Of a DNA stretch of 64,000 nt, positions 42,537-51,412 are shown in pieces; the stretch's first letter is position 1, and every line of letters begins with the position of its first letter. Source of the stretch: CAZIUL01 sp964542475 (lineage in GTDB: Bacteria; Planctomycetota; B15-G4; CAYZWU01). Below the pieces are notes generated by a model. That model searched no databases. It was not told the DNA's origin and saw only the letters and a list, made by a program, of their open reading frames with translations. The translations under genes and the position numbers were made by a program. Where the stretch lies: NCBI GenBank assembly GCA_964542475.1, contig CAZIUL010000009.1, forward strand, positions 65,905 to 129,904, read 5' to 3'.

Positions 42537-44216
42537 TCAGACGAGGTCCCCTTCAAAATGGTCTATTGTCTTCCGGACAATGGGAGGTATTTCCTTTTTG
42601 CCCGAATGCGGCGCCGCTTTCACAGAAAAACCGAACTGCCTTCCGAAAACGCTCTTCGAGGCGTTATCGACCGTTTTCATGTTCTCTTTGCTGTTCAGGC
42701 TAAAAACAGTTCCGCCCTCCTTCTCCTCTGGATCAAGCAGCTCAAAAGATTTACCGTCAAAGGAAATGATCTCCAGCCGTCTGAGATATGTTGCCAGGGT
42801 TTTCGATCGCTTCTCGACCTCACCGAGGATCTTCGAAAAGACGGCTGAAGGGGTTTCTCCCTCTAGAGACGAACCCGCCGGGACTGAAGAGGCGCTGCCA
42901 CGCGACTCCCTCTTTTTTCCGCTCCCGGGTGGTGGTTGGGACGGATGCCCGGATACGGGTTTCCTTCCGGCGGGCTTGTTTCGCGGGGATCCCTTGCCGG
43001 TTTCAGGGTCAGCGCCGGATGGCGACGGAGCTACCGGACCCGCTTTCCCAGCGGCAGCCCCGCCTGCACCGCGGTCTTCTCTGCCGCCGCCTTCTCCCAG
43101 CGACCGCATGGCATCGGACAGTGCCATCGAATAAGAAAAGCGGGCCATCTTCAGAAGGGACATCTCCGTAAGCACTCTTTCATCATCGAACCAGCGGGTC
43201 TTTCGCAAGGCTTCCAATGTAATCTGCAAGCAACCCAGAATACGATCCAGGTCGGTTCTCTCCGCCTGCTGCCTGCATCTCTCCTCAAGTCCGGACAGGC
43301 TGTTTGTGATGTCCTCCCTCGCCCCTGCCGCAACAAGCATCAAAGCCCGCAGGTAATCAAGCAGGTCTTTCAACAGATCCTCCCCCTGTGTACCGGATTC
43401 ATACACGCGATCTACAAAATCGAGAACCATGGAAAGGTCTTCATCCAGAACACCATCCATCAGATCAGCGATATCGCTCGGTGAAAGCCTTCCGGTAAGC
43501 GAGTTCAACGACTCGAAGTCCGCACATCCTCCACCCAGCGCGGCAACCTGGTCAAGGAGGGATTCGGCATCCCTCAACCCCCCCCTGGACAATGCGGCTA
43601 TCCTCTGCAGAACCCCGGTATCGCATTCAATCGACTCGGCCACGGCGATGTTTTCAAGCCTCGCTGCGATGTCCGAACTCGATATGCGCCGGAACTCATA
43701 ACACTGGCACCGGGAGCGCACCGTCTCCGGCATCTTCTGCGGTTCTGTTGTAGCAAAAATGAACTTTACATGCTCGGGCGGCTCCTCAAGCGTCTTGAGA
43801 AGCGCGTTGAAGGATTCCATGGTAAGCATGTGCACTTCGTCTATTATGTAGATCTTGTGACGGCTGTTGGCAGGAACATACCTGACGTTTTCCCTTAGAG
43901 CGCGTATGTGGTCTATGCCCCTGTTGGATGCGGCATCGATCTCCACAACATCCATATCATTACCGCTTACAATCGAGACACATCGCTCACACTTCAGGCA
44001 CGGCTCAGCGGTTGGTCCCTCCTCGCAGTTCAGAGCCTTGGCCAGGATGCGCGCCATCGATGTCTTTCCGACTCCGCGCGGACCGGAGAACAGGAAAGCG
44101 TGTGCGACACGCTCCTTTTTTATGGCGTTTTCGAGTGTCCTGGAAATCCACTCCTGGCCGATTATCTCCTTGAATGTGCCAGGTCTGTACTTCCTTGCAA
44201 GAACTGTATACGACAT
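42537..44216 (-). CDS. dnaX: DNA polymerase III tau subunit
   Basis: 559 aa. AAA+ clamp-loader core: Walker A GPRGVGKTS (45-53), zinc cysteines in 'CEEGPTAEPCLKCERC', Walker B 'IYIIDEVHML', sensor 1 'FIFATTEPQKMPETVRSRC'. After about residue 380 comes a Gly/Pro/Ser/Lys-rich linker, then a short tau-specific C-terminal domain. A slippery A AAA AAG site at 42912-42918 (codons 434-435) may yield a gamma form. It is followed by ybaB and recR and preceded by the SRP RNA gene. Confidence 0.95.
   Translation of the reverse strand: MSYTVLARKYRPGTFKEIIGQEWISRTLENAIKKERVAHAFLFSGPRGVGKTSMARILAKALNCEEGPTAEPCLKCERCVSIVSGNDMDVVEIDAASNRGIDHIRALRENVRYVPANSRHKIYIIDEVHMLTMESFNALLKTLEEPPEHVKFIFATTEPQKMPETVRSRCQCYEFRRISSSDIAARLENIAVAESIECDTGVLQRIAALSRGGLRDAESLLDQVAALGGGCADFESLNSLTGRLSPSDIADLMDGVLDEDLSMVLDFVDRVYESGTQGEDLLKDLLDYLRALMLVAAGAREDITNSLSGLEERCRQQAERTDLDRILGCLQITLEALRKTRWFDDERVLTEMSLLKMARFSYSMALSDAMRSLGEGGGREDRGAGGAAAGKAGPVAPSPSGADPETGKGSPRNKPAGRKPVSGHPSQPPPGSGKKRESRGSASSVPAGSSLEGETPSAVFSKILGEVEKRSKTLATYLRRLEIISFDGKSFELLDPEEKEGGTVFSLNSKENMKTVDNASKSVFGRQFGFSVKAAPHSGKKEIPPIVRKTIDHFEGDLV
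42887..42918 (-). promoter_or_regulatory. Candidate programmed -1 frameshift site in dnaX
   Basis: Codons GGA AAA AAG AGG give the heptamer A AAA AAG in the slippage phase, as in the E. coli dnaX site. A GGGAGC Shine-Dalgarno-like stretch lies 2 bases upstream (E. coli has a similar one further away). A potential AAGAGG/CCTCTT hairpin with an inner CGC/GCG pair follows, but it overlaps the heptamer, so its stimulator role is doubtful. The -1 frame runs 30 codons to a TGA, giving a product of about 465 aa. Confidence 0.55.
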
Positions 44217-44307
44217 TTGATCCCATCCAAACGACTACCGCAACGAAAAGGGCCGTGCGCCGTTTATCGAGGAATCCGCACTTCCTGAAAAACCCGCTGA
44301 AGCTCAG

Positions 44308-44412
44308 TCCGAGTACTCCCTCACACCTAAGATCAAAATGCTTATGGCTGCTCCCGTCAGGGCCTGACCAGGTTCACACCTTCTTACCGTAAAGGAACTC
44401 TTTCCTCAACAC
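44308..44412 (-). ncRNA. ffs: Signal recognition particle RNA (small bacterial type)
   Basis: The minus strand contains 'GTGAACCTGGTCAGGCCC', a TGAC loop and 'GGGAGCAGCCATAAG', matching the conserved helix 8 of SRP RNA. Flanking arms pair (UAAGA/UCUUA, GAGU/ACUC). It binds Ffh to target membrane proteins. The apical tetraloop is UGAC (URRC class) rather than GGAA. Position directly upstream of dnaX and next to tRNA-Ser is typical. Boundaries are approximate. Confidence 0.88.
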
Positions 44413-44576
44413 TCCAATCGGGCAACCGGAAAGCACCGATATCCCCTCAAAACGGCATCACCCCCGCGTATAGAGGATTTCGGGTACAAGGCACCCCTAA
44501 TGCCCCGGCTGCACGGCCAAATTATATATGCTAAAAACCTCTCTGCCGGTACACATCGTACAAGCAGGTTGATGGC

Positions 44577-44669
44577 TGGCGGAGAGGGCGGGATTCGAAC
44601 CCGCGAGGCAGGGAATACCCGCCTACACGCTTTCCAAGCGTGCTCTTTCGGCCACTCAGACACCTCTCC
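44577..44669 (-). tRNA. tRNA-Ser(GGA)
   Basis: Acceptor GGAGAGG / CCTCTCC, anticodon stem-loop ACGCTTGGAAAGCGT with anticodon GGA (reads TCC/TCT), a long variable arm (class II), T-loop GGTTCGAATCC and an encoded CCA. About 90 nt before CCA. Confidence 0.97.
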
Positions 44670-44798
44670 AGAACAGTTACATTACAAAAGAACGCTTCGA
44701 TATCAGCCGACATCTCTTTCAGCCCTGCATCAAGCGGGCTGTGTTATCCCCGGGCCCTCCTGTCAGCATCCCCGCTCCTCAAGGGACGGTGAAAAAAG

Positions 44799-44888
44799 TG
44801 GCGGAGAGGGAGGGATTCGAACCCCCGGGCCCATTACTGGGCCAACGGTTTTCGAGACCGCCCCGATCGACCGCTCCGGCACCTCTCC
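44799..44888 (-). tRNA. tRNA-Ser(CGA)
   Basis: Acceptor GGAGAGG / CCTCTCC, anticodon loop CTCGAAA in stem GCGGT/ACCGT, anticodon CGA (reads TCG). Long GC-rich variable arm (GGCCCAGTAATGGGCC), T-loop GGTTCGAATCC and encoded CCA. It lies 129 bases upstream of the GGA tRNA. Confidence 0.97.
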
Positions 44889-45062
44889 GCTTCTGGAAAA
44901 TCAAACCGAAGAAACCCGCTAACCGGGGTACCATCGGACAAAAACAGATCCAAAGAGGCCGGGAAGGCGCAACAGCAAAGGCAAGCCAAATAGCCTTTCC
45001 ATGGATCTTCAGGGATTTTATCCGTTTTTTTGCAGAAATAAAAACAAAAATACGAGAGGGCA

Positions 45063-45152
45063 AGCCCGCATATTTCATCCTCTTCTGCTGCGGTACCGTA
45101 ATCTGCGCTGCGGCTGCGTTTCATGCCGGGAAACGATCCTCAACCTGTAGGA
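45063..45152 (+). repeat. Dispersed palindromic element R1, copy E (left half only)
   Basis: Starts AGCCCGCATATTTCATCC and continues through CGGCTGCGTTTCATGCC and CGATCCTCAACCTGTAGGA, matching the proximal half of the long copy, then stops. It ends 3 bases before the tadA stop codon (45156), in the tadA-tRNA gap. Confidence 0.85.
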
Positions 45153-45155
45153 CAA

Positions 45156-45614
45156 CTATCGCTTGGACCTGAAAAAACTCTGCAAAAGAGCCCGGCAGTC
45201 ATGCTCCAGCACTCCAAAATCAATGGAAAGGGAATGGTTCAAGGCGGGATGCCCCGCTACATCGATGACAGATCCGCAAGCGCCCACTTTGAAATCAGGG
45301 GTTCCTATGACAAGGCGTTGCACTCTGGCGTGAACAAGTGCACCGATGCACATCAAGCAAGGTTCTTTGGTGACAAAAACCTCCACGGAAGTAAGCCTTT
45401 GAGCTTCCATGACGGCACAAGCCTGAGTGATTCCGATCATCTCCGCATGCGCGGTGGGATCGCCAAGGCCCTCACATTGATTTCTCGACCGTGCAATGAC
45501 CTTGTCGCCATGAACGAACACGGCGCCAACAGGGATCTCTTCTTGATCAGCCGCTGCCTCGGCCTCGAGCAATGCGATTCTCATGTAGCCTTTGTCTCTT
45601 TCAGACACAGTCAT
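45156..45614 (-). CDS. tadA: tRNA adenosine-34 deaminase TadA
   Basis: 152-153 aa from the ATG at 45614 (TGAGGTG upstream). Zinc deaminase motifs: 'TAHAEMIGI' (His56, catalytic Glu58) and 'EPCLMCIGALVHARV' (Cys86, Cys89). It converts A34 to inosine in tRNA-Arg. The C-terminus abuts the R1 repeat. A hairpin with a T-run lies in its leader. Confidence 0.93.
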   Translation of the reverse strand: MTVSERDKGYMRIALLEAEAAADQEEIPVGAVFVHGDKVIARSRNQCEGLGDPTAHAEMIGITQACAVMEAQRLTSVEVFVTKEPCLMCIGALVHARVQRLVIGTPDFKVGACGSVIDVAGHPALNHSLSIDFGVLEHDCRALLQSFFRSKR

Positions 45615-45663
45615 GTTGCACCTCACCCAAAATCGTTTGCCTCATGAACCACAACAATAGGGC

Positions 45664-45704
45664 AAAAAAAACATGTCCTTATCCCGCATGCAGCATGGAT
45701 AAGG
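45664..45704 (-). promoter_or_regulatory. Attenuator-like hairpin upstream of tadA
   Basis: On the minus strand CCTTATCC - 12-base loop - GGATAAGG, then ACATG and eight Ts, 50 bases before the tadA ATG. The order of hairpin then T-run is that of an intrinsic terminator but no gene lies upstream on this strand, so it could control read-through into tadA. Confidence 0.45.
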
Positions 45705-46075
45705 ATTGCATTGTTACCGAAGCCGACAGAGCCGCACTTACAGCTGCAAACTGTTCCTATCTGAGAAGGCCGTTTATCGAACAACCTATAGTAAGAAATT
45801 TTACAGAATTTTCTAAATTTTTACATCAAAGCACCGATTATAAAATTGGTTGGCAGTTTCTGTTCGTTTCTTCTTTTTGTCGGGTTCATTTCCATCTCAA
45901 AGTTCCCAACAAAAAACTGAAGAAATGCTTCTAACCTTTCAGGTTGAACTGTTTCAACAATTGTTCTTCATAAAATTGTCGTTCAAACACAGCGCCGCAC
46001 CATGCATTTTGTCGTGTAAAACGAACCGATGATCAAAGTTCCTGCTAACAGGATATGGAACTTTTTAGTGGCGCG

Positions 46076-46106
46076 CTCGAGAGTTCTTGGTCTTTAGACT
46101 CTCGAG
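46076..46106 (+). promoter_or_regulatory. 5' leader hairpin of the lysine-rich gene
   Basis: CTCGAGAGT (46076-46084) pairs perfectly with ACTCTCGAG (46098-46106). It ends 17 bases before the AAGGAG site of the next gene, so it may stabilise the mRNA or gate translation. Confidence 0.5.
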
Positions 46107-46136
46107 AAAAATTCACTCTTTTAAGGAGTAGTGGAG

Positions 46137-46379
46137 ATGGCAGCGAAGAAGAAGACCAAGAAGGTGGCGAAAAAGAAAAAAGTCGCCAAGAAAAAGAAGG
46201 TGGTCAAGAAAAAGGTAGCCAAGAAAAAAACAAAGAAGAAGGCGAAGAAAAAGGTAGCCAAGAAAAAAGTCGCCAAGAAGAAGACAACCAAGAAGAAGAC
46301 AAAGAAGAAAGCAAAGAAAAAGGTAGCTAAGAAGAAGAAGACAAAAAAGAAAGCGAAGAAAAAAGCAAAGAAGCGTTAA
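46137..46379 (+). CDS. Lysine-rich histone H1-like protein
   Basis: 80 aa from the ATG at 46137 (AAGGAG eight bases upstream; a GTG two codons earlier is less well placed). After the start the protein uses essentially only Lys, Ala, Val and Thr, with one final Arg, in repeats such as 'KKVAKKKK' and 'KKKTKKKAKK'. It resembles the C-terminal domain of histone H1 and bacterial AlgP/Hc1-like tails, and would bind DNA or RNA by charge. The coding DNA is purine-rich (AAGAAG). A terminator follows. It is the only plus-strand gene between 4 and 54 kb. Confidence 0.85.
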   Translation: MAAKKKTKKVAKKKKVAKKKKVVKKKVAKKKTKKKAKKKVAKKKVAKKKTTKKKTKKKAKKKVAKKKKTKKKAKKKAKKR

Positions 46380-46408
46380 TCGAGCAACATCTTCGTGACC
46401 GTAATCCG

Positions 46409-46437
46409 AAAGGGGCCGCAAAACTTGCGGCCCCTTT
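46409..46437. terminator. Bidirectional terminator
   Basis: AAAGGGGCCGCAA - 3-base loop - TTGCGGCCCCTTT, a 13-base stem. It lies between the convergent lysine-rich gene (plus) and spoVR (minus), and can serve both. Confidence 0.9.
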
Positions 46438-46461
46438 ACTTATCTGCAGCGATCATTTCGA

Positions 46462-47988
46462 CTATGCGCCGTCTTCCTGCCCATCCGTTTCATCTTCTTC
46501 CTGAACATCAACCTGCCGAACTGTAACCTCCTTCCCATCATAGCTTAAGAGCGTTTCCTTTCCGTCGATGGCTGTCAGGATGTGCACGGGTCTGTTCCAA
46601 ATCCTGCCGACATTCTTCAGGGTGTCCAGTGCATGATTCGTCTGGAGCTCGATTCCGGTCCAGTTGTGGATAAGAAGCAGCTCGCCCCTGTTTTGATGGT
46701 TTCCGTCGCCGACGTAGATAAAGGGTTGGCCAAAGTTGGTCAGCGAAAAAAGCAGGCTGTCCTTCACCTTCCTATGGTCCCTGTCAGCAATCTCATACTG
46801 CCCTGTCCGGGGGTCTCGCTTGTAGACGAATAGCTTCTGGGCTTCGCAGAACTCCTTCGTCATGAAGGTGTCTATAAAAGTGATATCGTTGTAGATTTTC
46901 CTAACATCAAAAATCTTCTTGAGCCCTTCGTTCAACTGTTTATCCCACGTCTCCTTTTCGTAAAAATCATCGCACTCATCGTACTCCCTTCCGTAGCGCC
47001 CCTTGTTCCAGCGGTTCTCGATATCCCGGAAAAGCTCGATCCCGAGCTTGTAAGGGTTCAGCCTGCCCGGGGAAGATGCGAGTGTTCCCGAGTGATGATC
47101 CGCAAACTCCACTACTTCCGAATCCCGCAGGATCTTTTCGGTCATCATGGTCGAATGCCAGTAACTCGCCCATCCCTCGTTCATGATCTTTGTTTGAGCC
47201 TGCGGGGCAAAGTAATAGGCTTCTTCCCTTACTATGGAGAGCACCTCCTGCTGCCACCTTGTCAATGGTGCGTGATCCAGCAAAAACCGCAGAACATCCT
47301 TCTGCGGCTCAGACGGAAACTGTTTCTTCATCCTTATCTCTCTCTCGATGCTCTCCTTCTGCCTGGCGACATGCTCGGTCGGGTTGATATAGCGGTCCAT
47401 GTACTGCTTGGCCTTCAGTTTCTTCACATCTCGCGGGCTTCGGGAACCGCCTTCATGACCAGACCGGTCGGCCGCGCCGCGCACGATGTAAGGAGCATGA
47501 GGATCGATGAGGTTGTCGAGAGAGAGACAGCACTCCAGGAAACCCTCCACTGCTCTGATGCCATGTTTCTCGATGAACTTCCTCATCTTGGTCCCGTGGT
47601 TCGCCATGTTGTCCATCATCTTCCGGTCCGTCTTCGAGAACCAGTAGTTGTTCTTGAAGAAGTCGCAATGAGCGTAAACATGGGCAATCACGATCTTTTG
47701 ATCCACCAGATGGTTACACTTCAAGAGATAGGCATAGCAAGGATCGTTGTTGATCACCATCTCATAAATCTTCTGAAGGCCGTATGCGTATCCCTTGGAA
47801 AGGCGGTTATACTCCATGCCAAAGCGCCAGTGAGGATAGCGGGTGGGAAATCCTCCATAGGCGGCCACCTCGTTCAGCTCATCGAAATCGAGCACCTCGA
47901 AGATGGTTTCATAGAAGTCCAGGCCGTATCCCCTGGCAAACCCTTCGATCTCGATTTGTATCTTCCGAAGTTCCGATTCGATGCTCAT
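46462..47988 (-). CDS. spoVR: SpoVR family protein (YcgB)
   Basis: 508 aa, family length. Patterns: '[20 protein letters not shown]', '[15 protein letters not shown]' and '[13 protein letters not shown]', all of SpoVR type, with many conserved His/Asp/Glu residues. In Bacillus SpoVR affects spore cortex; in Gram-negative bacteria it is part of the general stress or starvation response with YeaG/YeaH, mechanism unknown. It overlaps yeaH by 4 bases (ATGA), so translation is coupled. Confidence 0.95.
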   Translation of the reverse strand: MSIESELRKIQIEIEGFARGYGLDFYETIFEVLDFDELNEVAAYGGFPTRYPHWRFGMEYNRLSKGYAYGLQKIYEMVINNDPCYAYLLKCNHLVDQKIVIAHVYAHCDFFKNNYWFSKTDRKMMDNMANHGTKMRKFIEKHGIRAVEGFLECCLSLDNLIDPHAPYIVRGAADRSGHEGGSRSPRDVKKLKAKQYMDRYINPTEHVARQKESIEREIRMKKQFPSEPQKDVLRFLLDHAPLTRWQQEVLSIVREEAYYFAPQAQTKIMNEGWASYWHSTMMTEKILRDSEVVEFADHHSGTLASSPGRLNPYKLGIELFRDIENRWNKGRYGREYDECDDFYEKETWDKQLNEGLKKIFDVRKIYNDITFIDTFMTKEFCEAQKLFVYKRDPRTGQYEIADRDHRKVKDSLLFSLTNFGQPFIYVGDGNHQNRGELLLIHNWTGIELQTNHALDTLKNVGRIWNRPVHILTAIDGKETLLSYDGKEVTVRQVDVQEEDETDGQEDGA

Positions 47989-49082
47989 TTGCCCTTACCC
48001 AGAAATTCCCTTATCGAATCCATAATACCGTCCCGATCCGGGATATCAGACGTTATCAACCGGTTGTCGTCCCCGAAAACCTTGTCCAAATCTTTCTTGA
48101 ACTGCCCGGACCCGTAAGCGGATTTTACCTGACCGTAACAAAAAACATTGACAGCGGGAAAGATGTCGTCCTTGAGAAAATCGATACACTTTTCCGTGTC
48201 CCTACTGCTCCAGTTGTCGCCGTCCGAAAAATGAAACGGGTAGATATTCCATTCAGAAGGATGAAACTTATCCTCGATCATCTTGATACAGAGCTCAAAT
48301 GCTGATGAAATCTTTGTGCCGCCTGATTCGCGCAGATGGAAAAAGGTGTGCTCATCCACTTCCTTTGCGGCCGCGTCGTGGACAATGAAGCGCCTTTCGA
48401 TGCTCTTGTACTGCGATTTGAGCCAGGTGTCGATCCAGAAGGTCTCCAGCCTGACGACATCCTTTTGTTCATTGCCCATGGAACCCGAAACATCCATCAT
48501 GTAGATGATGACGGCGTTGTTGTCGGGGTTTTGCCGCTCTGTCCAGGAACGATACCGTCTGTCATCCCTAATAGGAATGATCACCGGATCTTCCAGATCG
48601 TAGTTCCCGGTGGAAAGCTCGCGCTTGAGCGCCTCCTTGAAGGTTCGCTTGAAATGACGCAGCGACTCAGGGCCGACGCGCCTGATACCTGAGTATCGTC
48701 CTCCTGACGAAGTGATGTTGTCCTTCCCTCTCGGCTCTATTCTCGGCAGCTCCAGCTCTTCACCAAGGATCTGTGCCAGCTCCTCGAGCGTCACCTCAAC
48801 CTCCAGGATGTGAGATCCCGGCTGATCTCCGGCAGCCCCCCGCCCATCATCCCCATCTACCGGCGTTCCCGCGTCTCCTTCGCCCTTCCCCACACCTTCC
48901 TTTTTGTTGTCGCCGTAATGAAAACGCGGCAGATCGATCTGTGGAATCGGTATGCTTACGATATTCCGTCCCTTCCTCCCTATCATTTCACGACCGGAAA
49001 TGTACTTCTTGAGGTTCTTCTTGATCTTGCCCTTGACTATCTGATCGAAGCGGCTCTTGTCCTTGTCTATCTTGCGAACCAT
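47985..49082 (-). CDS. yeaH: DUF444 protein YeaH/YhbH with a von Willebrand A fold
   Basis: 365 aa. MIDAS motif '[13 protein letters not shown]' with DxSxS at 197-201, then '[20 protein letters not shown]', '[12 protein letters not shown]' and '[11 protein letters not shown]', a complete vWA-like set. A disordered Gly/Asp-rich stretch lies near 57-90. Partner of PrkA and SpoVR. Confidence 0.95.
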   Translation of the reverse strand: MVRKIDKDKSRFDQIVKGKIKKNLKKYISGREMIGRKGRNIVSIPIPQIDLPRFHYGDNKKEGVGKGEGDAGTPVDGDDGRGAAGDQPGSHILEVEVTLEELAQILGEELELPRIEPRGKDNITSSGGRYSGIRRVGPESLRHFKRTFKEALKRELSTGNYDLEDPVIIPIRDDRRYRSWTERQNPDNNAVIIYMMDVSGSMGNEQKDVVRLETFWIDTWLKSQYKSIERRFIVHDAAAKEVDEHTFFHLRESGGTKISSAFELCIKMIEDKFHPSEWNIYPFHFSDGDNWSSRDTEKCIDFLKDDIFPAVNVFCYGQVKSAYGSGQFKKDLDKVFGDDNRLITSDIPDRDGIMDSIREFLGKGK

Positions 49083-49148
49083 GATACCTCGCGGCCCCGT
49101 TCTGTAAGAAAACCTTTTCGAATCGCCTTGCCGGATGACCGGTTGTAC

Positions 49149-51203
49149 CTATTGCTCATCATCCTTCACATCACCACGGGCAAATATACTCGCCACGAAG
49201 TTCAACACATCGGTTGCACAAATATCGCAGTAACCGTGGTTCCTTATCAGCCGCGACTTGACAACATCAATCTTCTCCTGCGTGTCCTTGTCCACAACGG
49301 TGGAGATGAGGCTTGTCAGCTTGATCGTGTCTTTCTGATCTTCGAAAAGCTTCAATTCCAGCGCCTTTTGGAGACGTTCGTTCGACTGCCATGTAAAAGA
49401 CTTGCCCTCAACCGCCAGGGCGCCTATGTAGTTCATTATCTCCCGCCTGAAATCGTCCTTGCGGGAATCAGGAATACCTATCTTCTCTTCAATGGACCGC
49501 ATCAACCTCTCATCCGGCTCATCGTCATGGCCGGTGTACTTGTTCTTGATCTTCTCCTTCTGGGTATATGCTTTCACGTTGTCCAGGTAGTTTCCGCAAA
49601 GCTTCGCGACCGACTCTTCATCCGCTGATATTGCGCGCTGGACTTCGTTCTTGACGATATCCTCGTACTCTTCCTTTACCATGGACAGAAGATCCCTGTA
49701 CCGCTTCTTCACATCTTCAGATGTGATGAGGGAGTGATGGGAAAGCCCTTCCTCCAGCTCGTTCATGACCATGAACGGATTGACGCACGGCTCGCCTGTA
49801 TCGGTGACCAGGGCGTTGGAAACCTTGTCCTGAATGTAGCGGGGAGAGACACCGTCCATGCCTTCCCTGACAGCCTCCATCTGAAGCTCTTTTATGTTGT
49901 CCTTGGTAAAGCCGGGCAGAGTCTTCCCGTTGTAGAGCTTGAGCTTCTGGAGCACCGACAGGTTGGCGTTTTTAGGCTCTTCCAGGCGCGTCAGAATGGC
50001 CCACATCGCGGCGATCTCTACCGTGTGGGGCGCGATGTGCTTGCCCGATATAACGGTGTTGCTGTAGTCTTTGCGGTATATCTTGATCTCTTCGTCAAGC
50101 ATGATGTTGTAGGGGATGTCGATCTTGATTGTCCTGTCCCTGAAGGCCTCCATGAGCTCGTTGTTCTGGAGCTTGCGGTATTCGGGCTCGTTTGTGTGGC
50201 CGATGATCACCTCGTCGATATCCGTCTGCGGGAACTTTTTCGGCTTGACTGAATGTTCCTGGGAAGCGCCAAGCAGATCGTACAAAAACGCAACATCCAG
50301 CTTCAGCACCTCGATGAACTCGATGATACCGCGGTTTGCGATGTTGAACTCGCCGTCGAAGTTGAACGCCCTGGGATCTGAGTCGGACCCGTAAAGGGCT
50401 ATCTTCCGGTAGTTGATATCTCCGGTAAGTTCGGTTGAATCCTGGTTTTTTTCATCCTTTGGCTGAAACGTTCCAATCCCCTTCCGGTCCTCCTCCGAGA
50501 GAAGAAGCCGGTTCGCCTTCACATGGCCAAGGATCTTATCCCACTCACCGTTGTATTTGTTCATCAAGCTGGTGAAGTAATACCGGCAGTGCGGACAAAG
50601 AGACCCTTCGACTGAAAGCAGATAATCGGAGCTGTGCTTCTGGTTAAGATCATCGACGATTTCCCGGCGCGCCTCCTCGGGGATAATTCGCAGCGGCTCC
50701 TCGTTCATGGGGCATGGCGTCCACTCCTCCTCTTCCGACATTCTCCATGAGAAGGTGAACTGCGGACCCTTTTCCGAGTGGGAGTAATGCTCCAATCCGC
50801 GTTTCATCAGCCTCACTATGGTTGACTTGGAGCTCCCCACTGGGCCGTGCAGGAGCAGCACGCGTTTTTCCACGCCGTATCCGTAGGCAGCCGATTTCAG
50901 GTTAGATACAAGACGCATCAAGGGGCGTACCAACCCGAAAACAGCGTCTTTCCCGTCCCCAAGGACATCGTCGAAAAACTTGTAACGAATCAGGTTGTCC
51001 TTGGGATCTCCTATCTCGAACGAACCGTAGCTTATGATCATCTCGTAAAGCCGCTGGAACGCGTTCCGTATTACCAAGGGATTTTCCCTGACCTTTTCGA
51101 GGTACTCCTCGAAGCTGCCCTCCCAGTGAAGCTCCTGGAATGCAGCAGGGTCAACACGCTGCTTAACGATTGAAATGTAATCACTTTTGCCGCTTTCCAT
51201 CAT
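49149..51203 (-). CDS. yeaG: PrkA-family serine protein kinase / AAA+ protein (YeaG)
   Basis: 684 aa. AAA_PrkA domain with Walker A '[20 protein letters not shown]' (120-127), the C-terminal PrkA domain, and cysteines in 'CPHCRYYF' and a C-terminal CxxC ('[10 protein letters not shown]') that may bind metal. In E. coli YeaG is a stress-induced kinase that affects nutrient-starvation survival. GGAGGGAGG lies just before the start. First gene of the yeaG-yeaH-spoVR operon. Confidence 0.95.
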   Translation of the reverse strand: MMESGKSDYISIVKQRVDPAAFQELHWEGSFEEYLEKVRENPLVIRNAFQRLYEMIISYGSFEIGDPKDNLIRYKFFDDVLGDGKDAVFGLVRPLMRLVSNLKSAAYGYGVEKRVLLLHGPVGSSKSTIVRLMKRGLEHYSHSEKGPQFTFSWRMSEEEEWTPCPMNEEPLRIIPEEARREIVDDLNQKHSSDYLLSVEGSLCPHCRYYFTSLMNKYNGEWDKILGHVKANRLLLSEEDRKGIGTFQPKDEKNQDSTELTGDINYRKIALYGSDSDPRAFNFDGEFNIANRGIIEFIEVLKLDVAFLYDLLGASQEHSVKPKKFPQTDIDEVIIGHTNEPEYRKLQNNELMEAFRDRTIKIDIPYNIMLDEEIKIYRKDYSNTVISGKHIAPHTVEIAAMWAILTRLEEPKNANLSVLQKLKLYNGKTLPGFTKDNIKELQMEAVREGMDGVSPRYIQDKVSNALVTDTGEPCVNPFMVMNELEEGLSHHSLITSEDVKKRYRDLLSMVKEEYEDIVKNEVQRAISADEESVAKLCGNYLDNVKAYTQKEKIKNKYTGHDDEPDERLMRSIEEKIGIPDSRKDDFRREIMNYIGALAVEGKSFTWQSNERLQKALELKLFEDQKDTIKLTSLISTVVDKDTQEKIDVVKSRLIRNHGYCDICATDVLNFVASIFARGDVKDDEQ

Positions 51204-51323
51204 TGCCTCCCTCCGCTAAGGAGCTTTTTTATTTTTTTACCGGTTTGCTGGTAGCGATACCGCCTGCTCACCACTGTTTATAACGTATACATCGCCAGGA
51301 TAACCGAAGAAAACAATAGCAAA

Positions 51324-51350
51324 GGTTCAGAGGTTCAAAGTTCTAGGTTT
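51324..51350 (+). repeat. R2-like end fragment, left of yfhO
   Basis: GGTTCAGAGGTTCAAAGTTC followed by TAGGTTT, matching the R2 left terminus. It lies 63 bases after the yfhO stop. The other end-like fragment is at 54568-54598, inverted. Confidence 0.6.
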
Positions 51351-51412
51351 AAGGATACAGCCTGTAAGCATGGGAACCTGTTGTCAATCATTGATTTAGC
51401 AGGTGGATCATG

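Larger units (their letters stand above)
45615..46136. other. Intergenic region between tadA and the lysine-rich gene
   Basis: 522 bases, divergent promoters expected. 45780-46040 is markedly AT-rich compared with the surroundings. Besides the two hairpins listed separately nothing is recognised; short open frames (for example 45572-45934 plus) have no ribosome site or family pattern. Confidence 0.5.

Noticed and set aside
44287..44307. CTGA/TCAG hairpin plus T-run as SRP RNA terminator
   Set aside because: The stem is only 4 base pairs with a 3-base loop; too weak to call, although the T-run is real.
45572..45934. Plus-strand ORF of 120 codons
   Set aside because: Overlaps tadA in antisense, has no ribosome site and no recognisable protein pattern.
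46113..46421. Minus-strand leucine-rich ORF opposite the lysine-rich gene
   Set aside because: It is the complement of AAG/AAA repeats; the plus-strand gene has ribosome site and terminator, this one has none.
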